DNA of 64,000 bases from Nitrosovibrio sp. Nv4 (GTDB taxonomy: Bacteria > Pseudomonadota > Gammaproteobacteria > Burkholderiales > Nitrosomonadaceae): the NCBI GenBank assembly GCA_945860135.1, contig CAMAPK010000007.1, forward strand, positions 1 to 64,000, given 5' to 3'. Positions 56,327-64,000 of the stretch are shown piece after piece. Within the stretch, counting starts at the first letter, position 1, and every line of letters begins with the position of its first letter. Made by a program: the position numbers and the translations under genes. A model generated the notes under the pieces. That model did no database searches. It was given only the letters and a program-made list of their open reading frames with translations, and was not told where the DNA came from.

Positions 56327-57685
56327 ATGAACGATATCGCCACTTCCTCCACACGTTTTTCCTATGCTTACGCAACACTCCAGCAAATCGCACGCGACAT
56401 TCTGGATTACGCCAGAGAAGGGGGTGCCAGTGCCTGCGAGACCGAGGTATCGGATGGTTTCGGTCAGAACGTCACAGTGCGCCGGGGCGAGGTGGAAACC
56501 ATTGAATACAATCGCGATAAAGGTCTGGCGGTGACGGTTTATATCGGCCAGAAACGCGGCAATGCCAGCACTTCAGATTTCTCGCCGCAAGCGGTGCGCG
56601 ATACTGTCGCGGCAGCCCTGTCCATCGCCAGATACACCGCAGCGGATGACTGCGCGGGACTGGCCGATGCTGATTTTCTGGCACGTGAATTCCCCGATCT
56701 CGACCTGTATTTCCCATGGGATATGCCGGTGGAGCAGGCGATACAGCTTGCCCAGAGCTGTGAGGCGGCAGCATTTGCAGTCGACAAGCGCATCACCAAC
56801 TCTGAAGGCGGCAGTGTTGCGCTGAGTGAATCGCAGTTTATTTACGCCAACAGCCTTGGCTTCATGGGCGGTTATCCCACTTCCCGTCACAGTATCAGTT
56901 GTGCGGTGATCGCCGGCCGGGATGATGCCATGCAGCGCGATTACTGGTACAGCGTGGCGCGTAACGCCAGCGATCTGGAACAAGCCGACAGCGTGGGCAA
57001 AAAAGCGGGAATGCGCAGTGTCGCGCGCCTGGGTGCAAAAAAGATTGCCACCTGCGAAGTACCGGTGCTGTTCGAAGCACCCATAGCCTCGAGTCTGATA
57101 GGACATTTTGTGGGCGCCGTAAGCGGTGGCAGCCTTTACCGGAAATCATCCTTTCTGCTGGACAGCATCGGCAAGCAGGTATTTGCACCGGATATCCAGA
57201 TTCGCGAATTGCCCCATCTGAACAAAGGGCTGGCCAGCGGTGCATTCGACGACGAAGGCGTCGCCACGGTTGAACGAAAAATAGTTGAGAATGGCGTGGT
57301 GCAGGGTTATTTCCTCGGCAGTTATTCTGCGCGCAAGCTGGGACTGCGCACCACCGGAAATGCCGGCGGCAACCACAACCTGATTCTGGATAACAATGCG
57401 CCACTGGAATTTTCTGCACTGCTCAGGAAAATGGATAAGGGATTGCTGGTAACTGAGTTGCTGGGCCATGGGGTGAATTCCGTCACAGGAGATTATTCCC
57501 GAGGTGCGGCCGGCTACTGGGTGGAAGGCGGTGAAATCCGCCATGCGGTCGAGGAAGTCACCATCGCCGGCAATCTGAAAGATATGCTGCTCGGTATCTC
57601 TGCAGTGGGTAGCGATACGCTGGTGCGGGGTTCCAAACAATGCGGCTCCTTGTTGATAGACCGGATGACGGTTGCGGGCGGTTAA
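56327..57685 (+). CDS. pmbA: Metalloprotease PmbA/TldE
   Basis: The 452-residue protein is PmbA (TldE), the partner of TldD in a zinc protease complex that matures peptides such as microcin B17 and degrades antitoxins. It has the VRRGEVETIEYNRDKGLAVTVYIGQ N-domain and the C-terminal GNAGGNHNL and GHGVNSVTGDYSRGAAGYWVEGG landmarks. The ATG at 56327 is preferred over 56294 because it matches the usual start. TldD is not in the window. Confidence 0.95.
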   Translation: MNDIATSSTRFSYAYATLQQIARDILDYAREGGASACETEVSDGFGQNVTVRRGEVETIEYNRDKGLAVTVYIGQKRGNASTSDFSPQAVRDTVAAALSIARYTAADDCAGLADADFLAREFPDLDLYFPWDMPVEQAIQLAQSCEAAAFAVDKRITNSEGGSVALSESQFIYANSLGFMGGYPTSRHSISCAVIAGRDDAMQRDYWYSVARNASDLEQADSVGKKAGMRSVARLGAKKIATCEVPVLFEAPIASSLIGHFVGAVSGGSLYRKSSFLLDSIGKQVFAPDIQIRELPHLNKGLASGAFDDEGVATVERKIVENGVVQGYFLGSYSARKLGLRTTGNAGGNHNLILDNNAPLEFSALLRKMDKGLLVTELLGHGVNSVTGDYSRGAAGYWVEGGEIRHAVEEVTIAGNLKDMLLGISAVGSDTLVRGSKQCGSLLIDRMTVAGG

Positions 57686-57778
57686 AGCCTCGCTCGCATA
57701 CCTGCAGAGCATGAGATAGTGCGCACCGATCCCCAGTAGACCGTATCGTTTGGTTTGCCTCCGTAGCCAAAACTCCAG

Positions 57779-58324
57779 ATGAATTTCCTGCACAAATTTG
57801 AGCAAGTCATCAACCGGCTGTCAGGGGCATTCGGCTGGCTGGCTGGCTGGCTATGCGTGGCCATGATCGGCGTGGTGTTCATCGACGTGGTTGCACGCTA
57901 CGTTTTTGCATCCGGCTCCATCGCCATGCAGGAACTGGAGTGGCATCTGTTTGCCGCCATGTTTCTGCTGGGTGCGGCCTACACCATGCGCGAGAATGCC
58001 AATGTGCGGGTGGATGTATTTTATGGGCGCATGAATCTGCGCACAAAAGCCGTGGTGGACATTCTCGGCACGCTGCTGTTTGTCATCCCCATGTGTACAC
58101 TGATCCTGTACAGCTCCTACGATTTCGTTAGCTATTCCTACCAGATACAGGAAGTGTCCGTCGATCCGGGTGGACTGCCTTATCGCTTCGCCTTCAAAGC
58201 GCTGCTGCCACTCGGCTATTTGCTGGTGCTGGTGCAATCCCTGGCGGTGATTTCGCGTAATGTGCGCCTGCTGCGCGGAGATACCACTGCCGGACCCGGC
58301 TACATCCACCGGGAAGAAGTATGA
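57779..58324 (+). CDS. dctQ: TRAP transporter small membrane subunit
   Basis: The 181-residue protein has four membrane helices (about 18-35, 48-65, 88-108 and 130-150) and the DctQ motifs VARYVFASGSIAMQELEWHLF and GAAYTMRENANVRVDVFYGR. It is the first of three TRAP genes. The start codon of DctM overlaps its stop by four bases. It forms the transporter's membrane domain with DctM. Confidence 0.94.
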   Translation: MNFLHKFEQVINRLSGAFGWLAGWLCVAMIGVVFIDVVARYVFASGSIAMQELEWHLFAAMFLLGAAYTMRENANVRVDVFYGRMNLRTKAVVDILGTLLFVIPMCTLILYSSYDFVSYSYQIQEVSVDPGGLPYRFAFKALLPLGYLLVLVQSLAVISRNVRLLRGDTTAGPGYIHREEV

Positions 58325-59607
58325 TCGGCCTCGCCATGTTCCTCGCCTGTCTGGTGCTGCTGGCGCTGGGCTTCCCGGTGGCATTCACTTTCGGCGGCGT
58401 GGCGCTGATCTTCGGACTGTATGCGGAAGGCCTGCAATTGTTCCAGTTGGTGGCAGAGCGCATGCATTCGATCATGACCAACGTCACCCTGATGGCGGTG
58501 CCGCTGTTCATTTTCATGGGATTGGTACTGGAAAGATCGGGCATCGCGGAAAGAATGCTGGAATCAATGGGCTCGCTGTTTGGCCGCGTGCGCGGCGGGC
58601 TGGCAGCATCTACCGTGCTGGTAGGCATGGTACTGGCAGCATCCACCGGCGTGGTCGGCGCATCAGTCGTGACGATGGGGCTGATCGCGCTGCCGGTAAT
58701 GCTGAAATACAATTACGACAAACGCTTAGCCAGCGGCGTGATTTGCGCCTCGGGCACGCTCGGGCAAATCATTCCGCCTTCCATTATCCTCATCATCCTG
58801 GGCGATGTACTGCAGCAACCGGTAGGCGATTTGTATCGGGCTGCGCTGATTCCGGGACTGCTGCTGGTAGCGTTTTATATTATTTACGTTCTCATCCTCG
58901 CATTTGCCAGAAAAGATGCTGCGCCCGCCATGCCCCGCAACAATGCGCCGCTCGCAATGCAATATTGGGCAGCGTTCAAGGCCATCGTACCCGCGCTCGC
59001 GCTGGTGATGATTGTGCTGGGAACGGTGTTCGCCGGCATCGCCACGCCGACCGAATCTGCCGCAATGGGCGCGGTGGGGGCCGTAGCGCTGGCACTGGCT
59101 GGCGGAAATTTCAGATTTCCCATGCTGCACCAGGTGGCGATGGAAACCACCAAGATCAGCGCCATGGTGTTCACCATTCTCGCAGGAGCAACCTTTTTCT
59201 CGATGGTGTTTACCTACACCGGCGGTGATGAGGCGGTGGAACAGATCATGCAGCAACTGCCGGGAGGCAAGTGGGGCTTCATCGTTCTTTCCATGCTGGC
59301 GATATTCCTGCTGGGCTTTTTCCTCGATTTTGTCGAAATTGCCTATATCTTCGTACCCATGATCGCGCCGATACTGGTTACACTCGGCATAGACCCGCTC
59401 TGGTTCGGCATCCTGATTGCGCTCAACCTGCAGACTTCCTTTCTTACGCCACCATTCGGCTTTGCGCTATTCTATCTGCGTGGGGTGGCACCAGCTACGG
59501 TCAACACAACGGACATCTATCGCGGCGTGATCCCGTTCATCTTTCTGCAGCTATCGGTGCTGGCTTTGATAATGGTTTTTCCTGGCATGATTTCGCTGTT
59601 TGGATAA
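58321..59607 (+). CDS. dctM: TRAP transporter large membrane subunit
   Basis: The 428-residue protein has about twelve membrane helices and DctM signatures such as GLVLERSGIAERMLESMG, ASTGVVGASVVTMGLIALP and SGTLGQIIPPSIILIILGDV. It catalyses ion-driven uptake of an organic acid delivered by the binding protein. It overlaps dctQ by four bases and precedes dctP by 60. Confidence 0.95.
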   Translation: MIGLAMFLACLVLLALGFPVAFTFGGVALIFGLYAEGLQLFQLVAERMHSIMTNVTLMAVPLFIFMGLVLERSGIAERMLESMGSLFGRVRGGLAASTVLVGMVLAASTGVVGASVVTMGLIALPVMLKYNYDKRLASGVICASGTLGQIIPPSIILIILGDVLQQPVGDLYRAALIPGLLLVAFYIIYVLILAFARKDAAPAMPRNNAPLAMQYWAAFKAIVPALALVMIVLGTVFAGIATPTESAAMGAVGAVALALAGGNFRFPMLHQVAMETTKISAMVFTILAGATFFSMVFTYTGGDEAVEQIMQQLPGGKWGFIVLSMLAIFLLGFFLDFVEIAYIFVPMIAPILVTLGIDPLWFGILIALNLQTSFLTPPFGFALFYLRGVAPATVNTTDIYRGVIPFIFLQLSVLALIMVFPGMISLFG

Positions 59608-59667
59608 GCGCCTAACCGCAGAGAACCGGATTAAGCTGAAGGCAAGATAAAAACCAAGGAGAGAACA

Positions 59668-60726
59668 ATGAAATTGTTACCCACATTGATCGCTATCATC
59701 GCGCTCGTTTTGCCGCTGGCAACGCAGACCGCCTCTGCCCAACCCGTGTACAAATGGCGACTTGCGATGTCATGGCCAGAAGGCACGCCCATGCTGCACA
59801 ATGCTGCCCAGCGTTTTGCCGACAATGTGGGGAAGATGTCGGCCGGACGCATGAGCATCGCCATCGATGCGCCCGGCAAGCATAAGGCGCCGCTGGGCAT
59901 TTTCGACATGGTGCGCTCCGGCTCCTATGAAATGGGACACACCTCCTCCTACTATTACAAAGGCAAAGACCCAGCCGCCACTTTTTTCACTGCCACGCCG
60001 TTCGGCATGACCCCGACCGAGATGAATGCCTGGTATTACTATGGCGGCGGCCTGGCTTTGCTGAACAAGATTTACGCCAAGCACAACATCGTCGCGTTCC
60101 CCGGAGGGAATACCCACATTCAGATGGGCGGCTGGTTCAGGAAGGAAATCAACTCACTGAAAGACCTGAATGGCTTGAAGATGCGCATTCCCGGACATGC
60201 CGGTGAAGTGGTGGAAAAGGTCGGCATGAAGCCTACAAGTATTCCACCCGGTGAGCTTTACACCGCGCTGGAGCGTGGCACGGTCGACGCGGTGGAGTGG
60301 ATCGGTCCGGCCAACGACGAGAAAATGGGATTCCATAAAATCGCACCTTACTACTACACCGGCTGGCATGAGCCGGGCGCGGAATTGCATGTGTTCGTCA
60401 ACAAGAAAAAGTTTGATGCCCTGCCGGAAGATCTTAAAACCATCATCGCAGTAGCAGCGAAAGAAACGTCCCTCGACATGCTGTCAGAGTCTTTTTACCG
60501 CAATACCTTGGCGTGGGAGAAAATGCAGCAAGAGGGTACGGTCAAAATCCGTACTTTCCCCAAGGAAGTGCTGGATGCGTTCAGGAAAGCCAACGATGAA
60601 CTGCTTGCAGAGTTCGCTGCCAAGTCACCGGAAGCAAAGGAAGTGATCGAAAGCCAAAAAGCATTCCTCACCAAGGCCCGGGTCTGGACCAAGATTACCG
60701 ACGAGGATTATTTGAAACTGCGATGA
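59668..60726 (+). CDS. dctP: TRAP transporter substrate-binding protein
   Basis: The 352-residue periplasmic protein has a signal peptide (to AQTASA, about 24) and a DctP domain. The stretch ALERGTVDAVEWIGPANDEKMGF and the following YYYTGWHEPGAEL fit the branch whose known members bind 2-oxo acids or lactate (TakP-like), so a carboxylate ligand is likely. It is last in the dctQ-dctM-dctP order, preceded by a clear AAGGAGAG, and is convergent with hpnA with 11 bases between stops. Confidence 0.93.
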   Translation: MKLLPTLIAIIALVLPLATQTASAQPVYKWRLAMSWPEGTPMLHNAAQRFADNVGKMSAGRMSIAIDAPGKHKAPLGIFDMVRSGSYEMGHTSSYYYKGKDPAATFFTATPFGMTPTEMNAWYYYGGGLALLNKIYAKHNIVAFPGGNTHIQMGGWFRKEINSLKDLNGLKMRIPGHAGEVVEKVGMKPTSIPPGELYTALERGTVDAVEWIGPANDEKMGFHKIAPYYYTGWHEPGAELHVFVNKKKFDALPEDLKTIIAVAAKETSLDMLSESFYRNTLAWEKMQQEGTVKIRTFPKEVLDAFRKANDELLAEFAAKSPEAKEVIESQKAFLTKARVWTKITDEDYLKLR

Positions 60727-60737
60727 TCAGGGAGATT

Positions 60738-61757
60738 CTATGCCCGCTGCAGCGAGCGAACTGGAATCCCGCTACAGTAGCCATTATCCTGAAACCAGGA
60801 GATTGCATCCCTGAGCGCCTCCGCTGCAGGCCGGTAGCGATAGCCCAGCTCGCGCGTGGCTTTGTCGCTGGAAAAAAACATCATTTTCTTCGCCATGCGC
60901 ACACTGTCCACGGTCGCACGTGGCTCAGTATCTGTAATCATTGCAGATTTTTCCATCATCCAGGCTATGGGTAACATGAGATTGGCTGAGAGATTCATGC
61001 GCTTTATCTGCTTGCCGCTGATCTCATCAATGGTCTGCAATATTTGCAATAAAGTCATGTTTTCGCCACCCAGAATATAACGCTCCCCTGCTTTGCCGTG
61101 GGCATGTGCCAGCAGGTGACCCTGCGCAATGTCGTCAACATGCGCGACGTTCAGGCCAGTATTCATATAGGCCGGCATCCGTCCGCATAACGTATCCAAC
61201 ACCATACGTCCGGTGGGGGTGGGCCTGATATCACACGGTCCTATCGGAGTAGAAGGATTGACAATGACCAGCGGCAGCTTATGTTCATCGGTGAGCTGCT
61301 GTACAGCCTGCTCTGCCAGGAACTTGGAGCGCTTATAATGGCCAGTCATGGCGGCAAGACTGGAAGGTGTCTCTTCATTGGCCGGAGTATTGTCAGAATT
61401 CAGCCCCAGCGTTGCCACACTGCTGGTGTATACCATGCGTTCCATGCCGGCTTCGGCGGCAGCAAGGATCAATGCCTGGGTCCCCCTGACATTGATGTCA
61501 TACATGGTCTCCGGATCCGGCACCCAGAGCCGGTAATCTGCCGCGACGTGGAACAGACCATCACAACCGGCAACCGCACGTTGCAACGATGCGGTATCGC
61601 GCAGGTCGCCTTCCGAAATTTCAACGTTCAATTTATCAAGATTGCGCCGGTCGCTACCCGGCCTGACCAGGCAGCGCACTTTATGACCGGCAGCCAGCAG
61701 ACAGCGCACAACCGCCGAGCCGACAAAACCGTTTGCCCCAGTAACCAATGATTTCAA
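60738..61757 (-). CDS. hpnA: Hopanoid-associated sugar epimerase HpnA
   Basis: The 339-residue short-chain dehydrogenase has the Rossmann motif TGANGFVGSAV at 6-16 and the catalytic YxxxK (HYKRSKFLAEQ). The motifs PVGPCDIRPTP-like (STPIGPCDIRPTPTG) and YILGGENMTLLQIL match HpnA, which is found with hopanoid biosynthesis genes. It probably alters a sugar that is attached to the hopanoid side chain. No other hpn gene is in the window, so the pathway is inferred. Confidence 0.85.
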   Translation of the reverse strand: MKSLVTGANGFVGSAVVRCLLAAGHKVRCLVRPGSDRRNLDKLNVEISEGDLRDTASLQRAVAGCDGLFHVAADYRLWVPDPETMYDINVRGTQALILAAAEAGMERMVYTSSVATLGLNSDNTPANEETPSSLAAMTGHYKRSKFLAEQAVQQLTDEHKLPLVIVNPSTPIGPCDIRPTPTGRMVLDTLCGRMPAYMNTGLNVAHVDDIAQGHLLAHAHGKAGERYILGGENMTLLQILQTIDEISGKQIKRMNLSANLMLPIAWMMEKSAMITDTEPRATVDSVRMAKKMMFFSSDKATRELGYRYRPAAEALRDAISWFQDNGYCSGIPVRSLQRA

Positions 61758-61786
61758 AATAATTTAATCCTTAGCAGCTTGCATCC

Positions 61787-61984
61787 ATGATAAATCCGCA
61801 AGATAAAACTGATGCGCCCATCGCTCCAAAAGAGCCGGAGCAAGTCATTGCGCATATTACCACTGGTGACAGATGGAATGCTGGCTCCGTTCCGGAACAC
61901 GGCCAATCAGGACGGTTTAGCGGGCAGGGGATGGTGATCCGCCTGGAGTTGGACAGATCAAGGATATACCGTGCTTCAGTTTAA
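61787..61984 (+). CDS. Doubtful small hypothetical protein (65 aa)
   Basis: A 65-codon frame starts [17 protein letters not shown] and lies between the hpnA start and the HD-GYP stop, which it overlaps by four bases. The product is charged, with no signal peptide or known domain. No clear ribosome site precedes the ATG. It fills an otherwise empty gap, so it is kept with low weight. Confidence 0.3.
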   Translation: MINPQDKTDAPIAPKEPEQVIAHITTGDRWNAGSVPEHGQSGRFSGQGMVIRLELDRSRIYRASV

Positions 61985-63126
61985 ACCACCCCTGCGTCGC
62001 GGAAGCGCTGCTGGATCTCCTCTACCTTGTCGATATTTTTGAGCATGGCATCGACGCAGTCACGATCGAGCTTGGTATCAGCCAGACGCCGCAGCATGGC
62101 GAAAGCGTCATCATTACTCCAGGGCGCCTTGTAAGTGCGGCGCGAAGTAAGCGCATCGAATATATCTGCCACGGCACTGATGCGCGCCTCAATGGGAATC
62201 TCATCTCCCTTTAAACCTTTGGGATAGCCGCTGCCATCAATGGCTTCATGATGGTATTCGGCGATGTTGCGCATGATGCCGACATGGCCGAATGTGCCCA
62301 GGCTGAAATCCTCGAGGATGACATCGATGATCTCGCGGCCTTTTTGCGGGTGAGTCATCATTACCTTGAATTCCGCCTCATCAAGCTTGCCGGGTTTGCG
62401 CAACACACTGTCCGGAATGCCAATCTTGCCAATGTCATGCAGCGGCGAGAACAGGAAAATATGCTCGATCTGTTCGTCGCTGAGATTATAGCGTGACGCC
62501 AATTCACGCGCGATGAGGCGGGCATAGTGCGCGGTGCGGTCGATGTGCGAACCGGTTTCCACGTCACGATAGTGGGTCATGCTACGCGCCGCCTGCACTG
62601 CAGCCAACAGGGTGCGGATAGCAGTCAGTTCATTGATGACCATCAGGGCGATGAGATGGCCGTAGATATCGATTTGACGCAGCACCTCCGGTATGAATGG
62701 GTGGGGTTTGAAAGAGTTGAAAAACAGGAAACCGATGAAAGTGTCGCTCTGATAGAGCGGCATGGTGTAGCTGGCCTGATAACCCGTGCTCGCCAGCCGT
62801 TTGGTGTGTTCCTGAGTGCCATGGGAAAAAATGGTCAGATCCTGTACTACACGTGGGCGGCGGCGCTGCATGATCTTGCGCAGTGACGAAGCGGCCCCGA
62901 GTGGCGCCTCATACGCAGCCAAAGGACTGGCGCCTTCGGTGCTGTGGGTATAGGTTTTGAGCATGCTGGTCTTTTCATCAAAAAGAGCGATGGACAGGCG
63001 ATCGACAAAGGGGAAATCCTCGCGGATCACCTGGTGCAGGAATCGCAGCTTATCGGACAGCGGCAGGCTTTCGTGCAACCGGGCCAATATGTCCTGATGC
63101 GGAAACAGATCCTCTTCTGGTGACAT
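61981..63126 (-). CDS. GAF/HD-GYP cyclic-di-GMP phosphodiesterase-like protein
   Basis: The 381-residue protein has an N-terminal GAF-like sensor (about 20-165) and an HD-GYP domain. Key residues are the HD pair His230-Asp231 ([10 protein letters not shown]) and [13 protein letters not shown], with the GYP motif intact. This suggests active hydrolysis of cyclic di-GMP to GMP or pGpG. The start is the ATG at 63126 ([11 protein letters not shown]), because the longer frame to 63165 adds Cys-rich residues without a matching site. It could influence motility or biofilm, including the PEP-CTERM matrix, but no direct link is seen. Confidence 0.92.
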   Translation of the reverse strand: MSPEEDLFPHQDILARLHESLPLSDKLRFLHQVIREDFPFVDRLSIALFDEKTSMLKTYTHSTEGASPLAAYEAPLGAASSLRKIMQRRRPRVVQDLTIFSHGTQEHTKRLASTGYQASYTMPLYQSDTFIGFLFFNSFKPHPFIPEVLRQIDIYGHLIALMVINELTAIRTLLAAVQAARSMTHYRDVETGSHIDRTAHYARLIARELASRYNLSDEQIEHIFLFSPLHDIGKIGIPDSVLRKPGKLDEAEFKVMMTHPQKGREIIDVILEDFSLGTFGHVGIMRNIAEYHHEAIDGSGYPKGLKGDEIPIEARISAVADIFDALTSRRTYKAPWSNDDAFAMLRRLADTKLDRDCVDAMLKNIDKVEEIQQRFRDAGVV

Positions 63127-63534
63127 GGCAGACTCCTTCGAGCAAGTATCACGCTCACAACACAACTAATTGACATTGAATCAGATCAACATTGATCAGC
63201 ACATCAGCTTGCAATAACGGCGCATAATTCCAGATAGACCGTTCCATCGGGATGGCTGCCACCAGTCGCCACTTTGGTTAAGGCATCCGGTTCTGGCTGT
63301 CCATATGATCGGCCTTGTATGTCAGGAAGAATTTGGATAGTCTACCTGCCATTAAATGGTTAAGAAAGTATCTGGGGTCCGTATGATTAAAACATGTCCA
63401 GGTGCTTCTTTCCATCATATGAATCTCTATGGGACCGTACCTTACCGGCGATTCGCTATGCCAGATTCTGGACAAAGGACGTCTGATATCACTGCGGCGC
63501 TGCCGCATTTACTGCACAACAAAATAAATCATCC
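63127..63534. other. Intergenic region upstream of the edge lipoprotein gene
   Basis: About 400 bases between the HD-GYP start and the lipoprotein ATG at 63535 hold an inverted-repeat-like stretch (ATTGAATCAGATCAACATTGATCAG near 63174-63198) but no strong promoter and no credible gene. Short frames on both strands lack ribosome sites. Confidence 0.4.
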
Positions 63535-64000
63535 ATGAGAAGAATCATTGCATTAATTGGCATTGCCCTGCTTGCCGGTTGCGTAACTATCACTCCGGGG
63601 CGGTACTCAATCCTGGTTGACAACCATCAGGCGCTAAAAAAATATGCCGGAAGCCAGGTCAAGGTCGCCACTATGTTGACGCCTGTTGCCTACAGTGCAA
63701 GCTGTCGATTGATCACAGGAAAGATACTGGGGCCCGATGGCATGAGCATTGCGCAATATGTCGAGAAAGCGTTCAACGATGAATTCAAGCTTGCCAATAT
63801 CTACTCGGACAACGGCGTAGCGCTCATCGGCAGCCTTACGGAAATCAACTTCTCATCCGGCCACGGGGGATTGCTCGCGAGTGGGTGGTGGGATCTGGCC
63901 CTATCACTTAACTCCGGCAATGGAAAATCGATGCGAGTAGCAAACCGCTACGAGTTCCAGAGCAGCCTTGATAGATATGTTGCCTGTGATCGAACCGCTC
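63535..64000 (+). CDS. Lipoprotein, incomplete at the right edge
   Basis: The frame opens at an ATG at 63535 and runs past the window end (155 codons visible). The N-terminus is a lipoprotein signal (MRRIIALIGIALLAGC, Cys16), then VTITPGRYSILVDNHQA. The visible part has a Cys52-like and a late Cys (RLITGKI, YVACDRTA) and Gly-rich stretches (FSSGHGGLLASG). The family is unknown to me. It is exported and membrane anchored. Confidence 0.75.
   Translation, partial: MRRIIALIGIALLAGCVTITPGRYSILVDNHQALKKYAGSQVKVATMLTPVAYSASCRLITGKILGPDGMSIAQYVEKAFNDEFKLANIYSDNGVALIGSLTEINFSSGHGGLLASGWWDLALSLNSGNGKSMRVANRYEFQSSLDRYVACDRTA

Noticed and set aside
63278..63508. Minus-strand frame of 76 codons near the right edge
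   Set aside because: No ribosome site, no domain and no conservation clue; the surrounding sequence looks non-coding.

Overview
The window is a 64 kb chromosomal stretch with about 60 protein genes and one tRNA. It looks like a betaproteobacterium of the Nitrosomonadaceae type (Nitrosospira/Nitrosomonas-like). This rests on the gene neighbourhoods (polA, rpsP-rimM-trmD-rplS, lolB-ispE-tRNA-prs-rplY-pth-ychF, proC-yggT-yggU), a proteobacterial phosphoribulokinase that implies Calvin-cycle autotrophy, copper-protein genes, PEP-CTERM proteins and a hopanoid-associated epimerase. No ammonia-oxidation gene lies in the window, so the family assignment is an inference.

Layout. 1-23.2 kb is mostly core housekeeping: aceF (5' edge only), proA, holA, lptE and leuS on the minus strand; prk and uvrD on plus; a membrane protein, thrB, a DUF2782 protein and a LOG-family protein on minus; polA and the rpsP operon on plus. 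Then, on minus, come a cytochrome c lipoprotein, a DUF411 + cupredoxin pair with a small lipoprotein, and the rluE-sixA-yggU-yggT-proC group plus a single-domain response regulator. At 23.5-24.5 kb an AT-rich gene encoding a protein with an Rx4H (HEPN-like) motif stands alone before mutM. 25.6-29.4 kb is a GldA/F/G-DUF4340-type ABC transporter operon. 29.6-36.6 kb is the divergent plus-strand run: TPR lipoprotein, lolB, ispE, tRNA-Gln(TTG), prs, rplY, pth, ychF.

36.6-41.5 kb is the accessory part. It holds a gene-poor AT-rich region with dG/dC hairpins, a 40-residue membrane protein gene, an orphan PEP-CTERM tail, two PEP-CTERM genes that share an almost identical 3' module plus terminator, and a chimeric gene. 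The chimera appears to join the first ~35 codons of an EpsA-type regulator in frame to a rhomboid protease lacking its N-terminus. 41.7-51.3 kb is a compact eleven-gene minus-strand secretion operon: GspG, GspF and GspE; PilM-, PilN- and PilO-like proteins; a GspC/PilP-like protein; a GspD secretin with TPR and cohesin-like domains; and three pseudopilins. It mixes type II secretion and type IV pilus parts. A broken IS3-family orfA and a three-copy 43-bp tandem repeat sit just upstream of it.

51.8-64 kb holds a response regulator/histidine kinase pair, a carboxylesterase, a Tat-exported transglutaminase-like protein, darP, pmbA, a complete TRAP transporter (DctQ-DctM-DctP), hpnA, a GAF/HD-GYP signalling protein and the start of a lipoprotein gene at the right edge.

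The most unusual items are the EpsA-rhomboid chimera, the repeated PEP-CTERM 3' cassette, the hybrid secretion operon with a cohesin-tailed secretin, the lone HEPN-like gene and the unlisted 40-aa membrane protein.
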